A stretch of DNA of 35,594 nucleotides from DAONFI01 sp035403485 (GTDB taxonomy: Bacteria; Planctomycetota; Phycisphaerae; SM23-33), in assembly GCA_964536835.1 (NCBI GenBank), contig CAZIAZ010000031.1:1-35594 (forward strand), given 5' to 3'. The notes under the pieces are model-generated. The model did no database searches, had not been told where the DNA came from, and saw only the letters and a program-made list of their open reading frames with translations. Each line of letters starts with the position of its first letter. Position 1 is the first letter of the stretch. The translations under genes and the position numbers were made by a program. Shown in pieces: positions 22,086 to 29,774 of this stretch.

Positions 22086-23204
22086 ATGAAGCTGGAAAAT
22101 CGAGAACGCGTTGACGGTACTGAAATTACCATCGGCAGGCGAATTTATCGCAGCAACGGCAAAAAGATTTTAAGCCGGAAATATCACGCCGAATATCGAG
22201 ACGCCAACGGCATACAGCAATGTCGCAGCATGTCGGCAACAAGCGTGATGCAAGCCCGCAGACAAGCACTTGAAATCCAGCAGCAGCTTGAAAAAGGCGT
22301 CGAGGAAGTCAAGCCGTCGAACATCACGGTTGAAGAACTTACTGCGAAATATCTCGAAATCGTCGAAGCAAAAGGTGCCGCCCCCAAAACCGTCTGGAAA
22401 TATTGCGTTGATATTGAAAAGCTCCAAAAATTCTGCAAGAAGAAAAAGATTCACATCGCTCGCCAGTTCACGGAAAACGATTTGTACCTTTATCGTCAAT
22501 ATCTCGTTAAAAAGGATTATTCGCCGAAAACGGTGCAGGGAGCAATCGTTCTGGCGAAACAGGTTTTCAAATGGGCGTGGCGCCAGAAATTATTGGCAAA
22601 TTATTATCTTGAAGCCGCTTCTTTCCCGAAGGCAAAGGCCAAGCCGCAGCCGTGTTTCACTTCCGAGCAAGTCGATATGATTATCGCAAAAGCCGTCGGC
22701 CAGGAAAAATGCGCCTTCGCGTTAATGGGGTACGCAGGTTTGCGAATCGGCGAAGTCGAACAGCTTTGCTGGGATGATATCAAACTCAAGGACGGCAAGT
22801 TCGCGATGATTCACATTCGCCGTGGCGGGTCAAACGGGATGACGAAGGACAGAGACGAACGGTTCGTGCCGATACACCCGAAAGTAGCGGAGCATCTTGA
22901 AAAACTCAAACAAGCCAAAGGCCTGCTTCTGCCGGAAATCAACGAGCGGAAACTCCTCGGCAGAATAAAACAGCTATGCCGTGAATGCGAATTCGAAAAT
23001 CCGAAACAATATAAACTGCATACTTTCCGGCATCATTTTGCCAGCATCTGTGCCAATCACGGGGTAGCCCACCGAAAAGCCCTCGCATGGCTGGGACATA
23101 GCAACTCCGAAATGCTGGACCTCTACTACCATCTCCACGACGACGACAGCCTCCAAACTATGGCGGAACTGGCTGGAACCGTGAAAACCAGCAAAGTGAA
23201 ATAG
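22086..23204 (+). CDS. Tyrosine integrase next to tRNA-Ser
   Basis: The 372-residue protein has an N-terminal arm-type binding region, a SAM-like core-binding domain (about 75-165) and a catalytic domain. The catalytic residues are in YAGLRIGEVEQLCWDDI (Arg220), HTFRHHFAS (His312, Arg315), AWLGHSNSEM and LDLYYHLHD (nucleophilic Tyr at about 346-347). AAGAGG lies before the ATG. It recombines element and chromosomal attachment sites. Its position next to tRNA-Ser(GGA) makes the tRNA 3' region the probable attachment site. It is distinct from the recombinase at 3232. Confidence 0.92.
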   Translation: MKLENRERVDGTEITIGRRIYRSNGKKILSRKYHAEYRDANGIQQCRSMSATSVMQARRQALEIQQQLEKGVEEVKPSNITVEELTAKYLEIVEAKGAAPKTVWKYCVDIEKLQKFCKKKKIHIARQFTENDLYLYRQYLVKKDYSPKTVQGAIVLAKQVFKWAWRQKLLANYYLEAASFPKAKAKPQPCFTSEQVDMIIAKAVGQEKCAFALMGYAGLRIGEVEQLCWDDIKLKDGKFAMIHIRRGGSNGMTKDRDERFVPIHPKVAEHLEKLKQAKGLLLPEINERKLLGRIKQLCRECEFENPKQYKLHTFRHHFASICANHGVAHRKALAWLGHSNSEMLDLYYHLHDDDSLQTMAELAGTVKTSKVK

Positions 23205-23339
23205 TCATAAATTTCGCCCCTCCATCCATATTATTCAATTTCGGCATATCCCACAAGTTTTGTGGATATATCGCGATAAAAACAAAATTTAAAGGTTTTT
23301 TCGTTTTTTTATTGTTTTCCCGGTAACACAAATTATCTT

Positions 23340-23367
23340 TTGAGTAATATACTGAAGGCTATATAAT
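23340..23367 (+). promoter_or_regulatory. Promoter upstream of the 111-aa protein gene
   Basis: -35 TTGAGT (23340-23345), 16-bp spacer and perfect -10 TATAAT (23362-23367), 33 bp before the ATG at 23401. Confidence 0.55.
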
Positions 23368-23400
23368 CACTCGCTAAAGCTTTCATTTCAGGAGAATTCT

Positions 23401-23736
23401 ATGACTATGTACATTACTCAGCAAGACCTTCATGTTTTTTATCAACAAGTACATCAAAATGTCGCCAAGCAACTTGGAATAAAAGACTACGAGTGGAAAT
23501 CGGCAGACGAATTGGTTGATGAAATTCAAAAAACCAACTCGGTGGTAGCCACCACACTTCAGTCATTTATCACTGCCTATGAATCCTGGTTCAATGTGCA
23601 TAAGGATATTGATAATGAAGGTACGGCAGGGCATCTAACCCCGGAGCAAAATGCAATGTTGATGGCCGCCATTGAAGCCCGTGATTCAGCCAGGCAAAAG
23701 GTAATTGACGAACTCTCCAAGCTCTCTATGCCGTAA
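23401..23736 (+). CDS. Hypothetical protein between integrase and tRNA-Ser
   Basis: The 111-residue protein is soluble and helical (FYQQVHQNVAKQLGIKDYEW, DELVDEIQKTNSVVATTLQS, and near the end EQNAMLMAAIEARDSARQKV). It has no recognised family. It has its own promoter and a CAGGAG ribosome site, so it is probably expressed independently of the integrase. Genes in this place are often element-maintenance or cargo genes. The role is unknown. Confidence 0.6.
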   Translation: MTMYITQQDLHVFYQQVHQNVAKQLGIKDYEWKSADELVDEIQKTNSVVATTLQSFITAYESWFNVHKDIDNEGTAGHLTPEQNAMLMAAIEARDSARQKVIDELSKLSMP

Positions 23737-23799
23737 CCAAATTTCCCGATGTTGAAAATCCTTAAGAAAATCATTCGCGGAGAGGGTGGTGAGGACGTT

Positions 23800-23820
23800 T
23801 TGAGGGCAACTTGAGGGCAA
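23800..23820. repeat. Tandem direct repeat near the element end
   Basis: TTGAGGGCAA occurs twice, at 23800-23809 and 23811-23820, 76 bp from the tRNA. Short tandem repeats beside an attachment site can be integrase arm-type sites. This is inferred from position only. Confidence 0.4.
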
Positions 23821-23846
23821 ACGGGGAGTAAAGAATCGAGAAACTC

Positions 23847-23877
23847 TTGTAAGTATTTTATTTTCATATACTTACAA
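23847..23877. repeat. Perfect inverted repeat next to tRNA-Ser
   Basis: TTGTAAGTAT (23847-23856) pairs perfectly with ATACTTACAA (23868-23877) around an 11-nt A/T-rich loop, 19 bp from the tRNA 3' end. It may be part of the right attachment region or a terminator for the 111-aa gene. Confidence 0.4.
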
Positions 23878-23895
23878 AACACACTTCCAATATAC

Positions 23896-23980
<85 letters not shown>

Positions 23981-24098
23981 AGGGGGAGATGATATGATAC
24001 ATATTTCCGGCTCGGATACAATATTCAAGCAAAAAAACAATTAAAAAATCGACTCTTATTTCACCCCCATTTTTATTGATGTTTTCAAATTTTTGCTC

Positions 24099-24127
24099 TT
24101 GACGCGCAATAAAATTAGGCGCATCAT
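24099..24127 (+). promoter_or_regulatory. Probable promoter of the HU gene
   Basis: -35 TTGACG (24099-24104), 17-bp spacer and a weaker -10 CATCAT (24122-24127), about 107 bp before the start codon. No competing gene lies in between. Confidence 0.45.
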
Positions 24128-24233
24128 AGACGCCGTGGAATCGGGCTAAGGGGCCTGATGGGCAGTCGGCAGAGCCACGGAACTGGCAAAGCCCTGCCAT
24201 GTTAATATAAATTTTATTCGAAGGAGTGAAGAA

Positions 24234-24518
24234 ATGGCCAAAGCCAAAACCCTCACGAAAGCACAGATTATGGCCGCCCTTGCTGAAGCAAACGGCGCGA
24301 CCAAGAAAGCCGCTACCGAATTTGTCGACAGCCTCGTGCAGTTGGCATATAAGGAAGCAAAGAAAGGCTTTACTATTCCGGGCCTCGGCAAGCTCGTGCT
24401 TGTCAGCCGTAAAGCCAGAATGGGCAGAAACCCTGCAACCGGCGAACCTATCAAGATTCCCGCAAAGAAAGTCTTGAAATTCCGCGTTGCGAAGGCTGCC
24501 AAAGACGCCGTCCTCTAA
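24234..24518 (+). CDS. HU-family DNA-binding protein
   Basis: HU/IHF proteins are small nucleoid proteins that dimerise and bend DNA. The 94-residue sequence has the family layout: an N-terminal helical dimerisation part (LTKAQIMAALAEANGATKKA, then FVDSLVQLAYKEAKKG), the FTIPGLGKLVLVSRKARMGR strand and arm, and NPATGEPIKIPAKKVLKFRV at the tip. AAGGAG lies 8 nt before the ATG. It is single-gene with its own terminator. It lies outside the element, 250 bp beyond the tRNA. Confidence 0.95.
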   Translation: MAKAKTLTKAQIMAALAEANGATKKAATEFVDSLVQLAYKEAKKGFTIPGLGKLVLVSRKARMGRNPATGEPIKIPAKKVLKFRVAKAAKDAVL

Positions 24519-24546
24519 GTCGTCAAAATTTAGTCGAAAAACGAAA

Positions 24547-24575
24547 ACCGGGTCAACTATGGCCCGGTTTTTTTT
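24547..24575 (+). terminator. Terminator of the HU gene
   Basis: ACCGGG (24547-24552) pairs with CCCGGT (24563-24568), followed by a run of T to 24575. It is placed 28 bp after the HU stop. Confidence 0.85.
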
Positions 24576-24683
24576 ATCGATTTGAAGATTCCGCGGGATA
24601 TAGAGTTGACGCGCGACTGGTTTTTATGGAAAATCACGGCCTATGGTTGTATCAGTCTTAACAAAACGCGAAAGGCAAACAAA

Positions 24684-25271
24684 ATGAAAAAGTTATCTGC
24701 AGGTTTGATGGTGATAATCATGACGGCATGTCTGAGCATGGCGGCTGACGCCAAAAAAGCGTCGGACGGCTTTGAGCCGGCTGGCCAGTCGGGCAGCAAG
24801 ACGTCTGCCGTCGTCTCAGCCGCTCCGGCTGCAACGGCATCTGACGTACAGGCGAAAACGGCGGCTGACGCCAAAGATTTGCCACAGTCGTGTACGCCGT
24901 GCGGCCAACAGGGCGAACAAAAGCCGCAGGGCAAAGAGTCCAAAGGTCTTTTTGACAATTCTTTCATATTCATACTTCTGGGCGTGATGGTATTGATGAT
25001 TTTCCTCTCAAGCCGCTCACGCAAAAAACAGGAACGTCAACGCAAGGAAATGATTGAAGCTCTCAAAAAAGGCGACAAAGTCGTGACCATCGGCGGAATC
25101 TGCGGCACGATTGTTGAGGCTAAGCCCACGGAAATAGTAATCAAGGTTGACGACAACACTAAAATAAAATTCGCACGATGGGCTGTTCGGGCTGCCGGTG
25201 AAGACGCGGCCGCTGACAAGAAAAAAGACACCAACGACCAGCAGAACGCATCCTGCAACAACAACGCCTGA
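24684..25271 (+). CDS. yajC: YajC-like Sec translocon accessory protein with long N-terminal extension
   Basis: YajC is a small inner-membrane partner of the SecDF-SecYEG complex. The conserved part is at residues about 93-175: a membrane helix FIFILLGVMVLMIFLSS, RSRKKQERQRKEMIEALKKG, then DKVVTIGGICGTIVEAKPTE and IVIKVDDNTKIKFARWAV. I chose the ATG at 24684 because MKKLSAGLMVIIMTACLSMA resembles a signal sequence. At 195 residues the protein is longer than usual (about 85-110) because of a signal-like segment and an Ala/Ser/Cys-rich linker of about 70 residues. It precedes purD by 16 bp and may be co-transcribed with it. Confidence 0.88.
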   Translation: MKKLSAGLMVIIMTACLSMAADAKKASDGFEPAGQSGSKTSAVVSAAPAATASDVQAKTAADAKDLPQSCTPCGQQGEQKPQGKESKGLFDNSFIFILLGVMVLMIFLSSRSRKKQERQRKEMIEALKKGDKVVTIGGICGTIVEAKPTEIVIKVDDNTKIKFARWAVRAAGEDAAADKKKDTNDQQNASCNNNA

Positions 25272-25287
25272 TTGGGACTACAGACTC

Positions 25288-26559
25288 ATGGACGTATTAC
25301 TGGTAGGTAGCGGCGGCAGGGAACATGCCCTCGCCTGGAAAATCATGCAATCACCGCTTTGTGACAAGCTCTATGCTGCGCCGGGTAACCCTGGCATAGC
25401 GGCCGACGGCGGCGAATGTGTGAATATAAGTGCCGATGATGTTCAGGGCGTTGTAAATTTCGCCAGGGACAAAAAGGTCGGCATCGTAGTAGTCGGCCCC
25501 GAAGCTCCGCTTGCGATGGGCATGGGCGACGCGGTACGCAATGCTGGAATGCTCTGTTTTGGGCCTGTAGCCAATGGAGCACGCATTGAAAGCGATAAAG
25601 CCTACGCCAAACAACTTATGCAAAACGTATCCGTTCCGACGGCGGAAGCCAGAATTTTTACCGACTTCGAATCAGCAAAGACTTATGTGCTCAGCCGAGA
25701 TCACGGCATAGCGGTAAAAGCGGCTGGCTTAGCCGCCGGCAAAGGCGTCATAATCTGCCCCGAACCTTTTCAAGCCGTCAAGCCCCTCGAAGAAATAATG
25801 AACGACAAAGTCTTCGGCGACGCCGGCAATGTGGTTCTGATAGAAGAATTGCTCACCGGCCAGGAGGCGACGGTGCTTGCTTTTGTCGACGGACGAAATA
25901 TTTATCCACTTGAGCCGTTGCAGGACCACAAGCCCATCGGCGACGGCGATAAAGGCCTGAACACCGGCGGCATGGGTGCGTATTCGCCAGTGCCGATAGT
26001 GGACTCGAAGGCTATGGACAGGATTGAGCGGGAAATCCTTGTGCCTATAGTTGACGCCATGCGTCGCGATTTTGGCCGTTATGAAGGCGTGCTTTATACC
26101 GGCCTGATGTTTACGCCGGCTGGCCCTAAGGTTATAGAATTCAACTGCCGCTTCGGAGACCCCGAATGTCAGCCGCTCATGATGCGTTTCAAGAGCGATT
26201 TGCTGGAGGCAATGATTGCCACTGCTGAACATCGTCTGGATGAAGTTACCATCGAGTTCGACACGCGGCCGAGCCTTTGCGTGGTGATGAGTTCCGCAGG
26301 GTATCCTGGCAAGTACGAAAAAGGTAAGGTTATAACCGGCATCGAGGAAGCAAACGCCATCGATGGCGTTAAGGTCTTTCACGCCGGCACGGCTATGAAA
26401 GACGGCAGGCTGGTGACTAGCGGCGGACGTGTGCTGGGCGTGACAGCCATCGCCGACACGCTAGCCGAGGCGCAGGAAAAAGCATACGGCGCAGTGACCA
26501 AAATACAGTTTGAAGGCGCATACTGGCGAAACGATATCGCCGACAAGGCATTCAAATGA
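25288..26559 (+). CDS. purD: Phosphoribosylamine--glycine ligase
   Basis: PurD joins glycine to 5-phosphoribosylamine with ATP, the second step of purine synthesis. The 423-residue protein starts MDVLLVGSGGREHALAWKI, the standard N-terminal domain, and contains AVKAAGLAAGKGVIICPEP and the ATP-grasp segment GVLYTGLMFTPAGPKVIEFN followed by CRFGDPECQ. The ATG at 25288 gives the canonical N-terminus; a longer upstream frame overlaps yajC. The Shine-Dalgarno is weak, consistent with translational coupling to yajC. It is followed by a strong terminator. Confidence 0.96.
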   Translation: MDVLLVGSGGREHALAWKIMQSPLCDKLYAAPGNPGIAADGGECVNISADDVQGVVNFARDKKVGIVVVGPEAPLAMGMGDAVRNAGMLCFGPVANGARIESDKAYAKQLMQNVSVPTAEARIFTDFESAKTYVLSRDHGIAVKAAGLAAGKGVIICPEPFQAVKPLEEIMNDKVFGDAGNVVLIEELLTGQEATVLAFVDGRNIYPLEPLQDHKPIGDGDKGLNTGGMGAYSPVPIVDSKAMDRIEREILVPIVDAMRRDFGRYEGVLYTGLMFTPAGPKVIEFNCRFGDPECQPLMMRFKSDLLEAMIATAEHRLDEVTIEFDTRPSLCVVMSSAGYPGKYEKGKVITGIEEANAIDGVKVFHAGTAMKDGRLVTSGGRVLGVTAIADTLAEAQEKAYGAVTKIQFEGAYWRNDIADKAFK

Positions 26560-26613
26560 TAAATAACAAGTAACAAGAGCCAAGTAACAAACAAATTTGA
26601 AATCTCAATTTTC

Positions 26614-26652
26614 AAGAAGCGTGGCCGACACAGGTTACGCTTCTTTTTTTTT
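26614..26652 (+). terminator. Terminator after purD
   Basis: AAGAAGCGT (26614-26622) pairs perfectly with ACGCTTCTT (26637-26645), merging into a long T-tract that runs to 26652 and meets the stop codon of the convergent radical SAM gene. Confidence 0.85.
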
Positions 26653-27694
26653 ACAAAATCGCCAAAACCGGGCATAGTTCGTTTTCAAACATGTGGTTTT
26701 GGGCGAAATATTTTTTGATTTCCCAGCAGAGGTGACATTTGCCGGCATAGCCCAGCGGGTCGGACCGGAAGCCAGTCTTCTTTGCGATATCCAGAAGCCC
26801 GAACGGCCCACTATTCGCCAGCGTGCCGAGAATCGGCATATCATTGTGGGATTTATATACGCGGGACCATATATCGCCCACGTGTTCCTGGAGTGCGTTG
26901 CCGAGGCAGAGGCCTGAACATACGCCTGGCAGAACGACGCCTGTGGGTGAAACGTGGATATTTCCGCTTTTGAGTAGTGAGTCGCGGCAATCCTGGCCGG
27001 CGAAAGTTTCCGGCGGATATTTTTCCATATATGAAGAAAGCACGTCGGCTGCTCTGCCGCTGATGCGGTCACGGTCTTTCTTTATCCAGTCCATGTACAG
27101 CCTGTCACGCTGTGGTTCTTCCAGCAGATTGGTATCGCAACCCATTTCCAGATAGTCGCGCCATCTTACTTGAACCCTTTGCGGGGTGATGATTTCCTCC
27201 GCCGTGCGTACGAGCAGCCGTACGGTTTTCATCGGTACGAACTGTTGATGATACGGGTCGCACGATACTGCCAGCAGACGCATGCCGGCGGCGTCGAGCT
27301 CGGTTATGCGTTTTCTCACGATATCGGCGTTCGCTGCCCAGAAGCCGTTAGTTTCTATCTTGTCAGTCTGGCCTAAACCTTTAGCCGTGGCCTCTTGCGT
27401 GATTTTCAGAAGCAGTTCGTAATTTCCGAACGGCTCACCGCCGGTCAGATGCACCTTGCAGCCGTGGGGGGATATTTCTCTGAGTTCCTGCCATACTCTT
27501 ATGGCGTCAGCTGCTGACATCCAGTTGTTTCTGGACGGATTGCAATACAGGTAGCATGATGAACAGCTGGCGTTACACCAGTCCGTCAGCATTATGCCGA
27601 CCTTTTTCCAATATTTCACGGGCATGGGTTCATCGCGGCGTCTTGCCGGCAGTAATGAAAAATCTGGAATGGTGCGGTTGGATTGTTCTGTCAT
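26651..27694 (-). CDS. Radical SAM protein with C-terminal cysteine cluster (SPASM-like)
   Basis: Radical SAM enzymes use a [4Fe-4S] cluster and S-adenosylmethionine to start radical reactions. The cluster motif is CNASCSSC (Cys40, Cys44, Cys47) in GIMLTDWCNASCSSCYLYC, followed by VHLTGGEPFGNYELL and IETNGFWA. Toward the C-terminus further Cys residues occur (GVCSGLCLGN, KCHLCWE, NELCPV), suggesting an auxiliary cluster as in SPASM/twitch proteins. The substrate is unknown. At 347 residues the length is typical. The gene lies 4 bp after the secreted-protein gene stop on the same strand, so the two are probably one operon. Confidence 0.85.
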   Translation of the reverse strand: MTEQSNRTIPDFSLLPARRRDEPMPVKYWKKVGIMLTDWCNASCSSCYLYCNPSRNNWMSAADAIRVWQELREISPHGCKVHLTGGEPFGNYELLLKITQEATAKGLGQTDKIETNGFWAANADIVRKRITELDAAGMRLLAVSCDPYHQQFVPMKTVRLLVRTAEEIITPQRVQVRWRDYLEMGCDTNLLEEPQRDRLYMDWIKKDRDRISGRAADVLSSYMEKYPPETFAGQDCRDSLLKSGNIHVSPTGVVLPGVCSGLCLGNALQEHVGDIWSRVYKSHNDMPILGTLANSGPFGLLDIAKKTGFRSDPLGYAGKCHLCWEIKKYFAQNHMFENELCPVLAIL

Positions 27695-27698
27695 TATT

Positions 27699-29462
27699 TT
27701 ATTTTTTCGGAGCGGTCTTTTTCATTATCTCTTCAGCTACGTACTTGATGATAGGTGCGACTTTTGAAGGATAGTTCAATATGGCTTGAGCGTGTCGGCG
27801 GGCACCTTCGATATTGCCGGCCTGATACTGCATGTAGGCGGCAAGAACCAATACGTTCGGCTGAGGCGTAATGGCTATCAGCCAGTTTTCAAGCAGATTC
27901 AACTGCTGCTGCACGTTCATATTCGGCAGAAGCGATTTGAGGTCTAGTTTCACTTCCATAAGCTGAGGATAGGTCTCCATGGCGGTTTGCAGTCTGAAGC
28001 CGGCTACGCTCCATTCACATGCGGCAAACTTTGCCAGAGAGCCGCCCAGCCACGGCAGCGGATTTCTGGAATTCGTGATTGCGGCAAGTTCATATTGTTG
28101 CGACGCGGCGTAATAGCGGCCTTTGGCGAGTGCACGTTTGGCATTGTTCATATAACGGTTAAAAAGGTCTTTGCTGTTGCCGGCTAGATTTTTAAGCACC
28201 ACGTTACGGGTTTTATCCAGGGTGACTATCATCTGCTTTCGCAGTTCCTTGTCGTGCTGGAGGCTGAGGTCATTGAGTTCTTCATCCTCGGCGTTCTTTT
28301 CGTAATTTTTGTCTATTACCTTTTCAAGTTCCTCGGACTGTTTTTCCATAGCTTCCTTGCGCTGTTTTTCCTTGGCGTTACGTTCCTCGACAGCCTTCTT
28401 CTGAAGTGCCGTCCGTAAATCGCTGAACGCATCCTGATTGAAGCCTGCCGTCGTAGTTTCTGACGGCTGTGCCGTATATATGCCGCCCTGAACGTCGCTG
28501 GCGGTTTGAGCGGCTGGCTGTTCGGTATACAGGAAGTCCTCTCTGACCGGAGGTTTGCCGGTTATGGGATTGTTCTGAATGCTGGCTACGGAATTTTCCG
28601 ATGCTATCGGATTACTGTCTATTCTGGCGTTTACCATGCCGTTCTGTTGATTAATCTGGTCTTCTTCGCTGTCGAACTGACTGATTTCGTTGGCAAGCGT
28701 GGTTTGCTGATACGGATTTGTAACGCCGAAAGAGCCGGATGAATAGCCGACCCTGTCCAGAGCCCGTTGCAATTCCAGAATATCCTGGGGATTCGTCGGC
28801 GAAGGCAAAGTCCCTGGCGCCGAAGCTGCCACCTGTGCACTATAGGGCGTGTTCTGGAGCATAATTGTCGAAACGACGCGATTATATTGCGGCGTGTTCA
28901 TTTCATTTGTGAGCTCGTTCATGCTGTTCTGGCGAGCGATATCCACCGTGGGGTTACTGTTGCCAGGGATAGGGGCGACATTCAGGATGTTGGCTCTTTC
29001 AACCTGGCCGAGAGTCATGGTGGTTTCGCCCTGTCCGTAAAACGGGGCTGCGTTTTTAGGATTGTAAATTGATGTCGGATTGCCGACAACGTCAGCTACG
29101 CTCACGGCGCGGCGATCAAAATCGTTTGTTCCGAAAGTGCTGGAATTGCCGTAAAAAGTGTCATTAATCGATGGCGCATTGCCGTGAAAGTTGGAAAGGC
29201 CGCGCGAACGGGTTATGTCGGTAAATGAATCCGGATTCTGGGTATAAGTTGAATATTGCGTTGAGCCGCTGCCGCTGTTTCTGCCGCCGCTTCCTAACAG
29301 TGGGTTACGGTCGAGGGCATGTCCCATGTCTGAGCCGCCTCTGGGATTATAGTAATTATTGCGCTGCACTCTCGTATCCAGCTGCAATTGAGCCGAAGCG
29401 TATGAAAACATGGCAATTAATGCCAAAAATGTCACTTTCGACGGGCTAATCATATTTTTCAT
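27699..29462 (-). CDS. Large secreted or periplasmic protein with C-terminal TPR-like repeats
   Basis: The N-terminus MKNMISPSKVTFLALIAMFS followed by YASAQ is a signal peptide. I chose this ATG over a TTG 24 bp upstream. Residues about 25-330 are Asn/Gln/Ser/Thr-rich and low in hydrophobic core, probably disordered. A charged coiled-coil-like region (KEKQRKEAMEKQSEELEKVI) follows, and then helical repeats (AKGRYYAASQQYELAAIT, GGSLAKFAACEWSVAGFRLQ, GNIEGARRHAQAIL), which look like TPR units. It may act as an envelope scaffold. The downstream radical SAM gene is 4 bp away, so a modification link is conceivable but unproven. Confidence 0.7.
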   Translation of the reverse strand: MKNMISPSKVTFLALIAMFSYASAQLQLDTRVQRNNYYNPRGGSDMGHALDRNPLLGSGGRNSGSGSTQYSTYTQNPDSFTDITRSRGLSNFHGNAPSINDTFYGNSSTFGTNDFDRRAVSVADVVGNPTSIYNPKNAAPFYGQGETTMTLGQVERANILNVAPIPGNSNPTVDIARQNSMNELTNEMNTPQYNRVVSTIMLQNTPYSAQVAASAPGTLPSPTNPQDILELQRALDRVGYSSGSFGVTNPYQQTTLANEISQFDSEEDQINQQNGMVNARIDSNPIASENSVASIQNNPITGKPPVREDFLYTEQPAAQTASDVQGGIYTAQPSETTTAGFNQDAFSDLRTALQKKAVEERNAKEKQRKEAMEKQSEELEKVIDKNYEKNAEDEELNDLSLQHDKELRKQMIVTLDKTRNVVLKNLAGNSKDLFNRYMNNAKRALAKGRYYAASQQYELAAITNSRNPLPWLGGSLAKFAACEWSVAGFRLQTAMETYPQLMEVKLDLKSLLPNMNVQQQLNLLENWLIAITPQPNVLVLAAYMQYQAGNIEGARRHAQAILNYPSKVAPIIKYVAEEIMKKTAPKK

Positions 29463-29604
29463 GGTTTTATTCTCTATAATTGGCAAAATCCCAAAAACTC
29501 CTCTATTATATTATATACTGCAAAGCCGCAAGGCTACTATAAAATTGACGCCGGAAAGCAGTTTTTGTTCCGACAAACTTTTTGTTTTTTCTCAAAAGAG
29601 AGTT

Positions 29605-29634
29605 TTGATTGTTTACCATATAATCAGCTATAAT
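29605..29634 (+). promoter_or_regulatory. Promoter of the alpha-glucan phosphorylase gene
   Basis: -35 TTGATT (29605-29610), 18-bp spacer and perfect -10 TATAAT (29629-29634), giving a leader of about 130 nt before the start at 29775. The intergenic gap 29463-29774 holds no other convincing gene. Confidence 0.55.
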
Positions 29635-29774
29635 CTATAGTAACAGTTAAACTCCGTGAATGATATAGTTCAATATGTTTTTAGAGATTGTTTGAATCGC
29701 AGGCTTGTCGTGCAAGACGGGCCATGTTAAAACACAAGCGTTTAACCGGAGCACGATACAAAAAAGGGCAACAG

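Noticed and set aside
23778..23786. CGGAGAGGG near the tRNA as a duplicated attachment core
   Set aside because: It matches the tRNA 3' end (23896-23904) over only 9 bp and is 118 bp away on the same side, so it is too short and wrongly placed for attL/attR.
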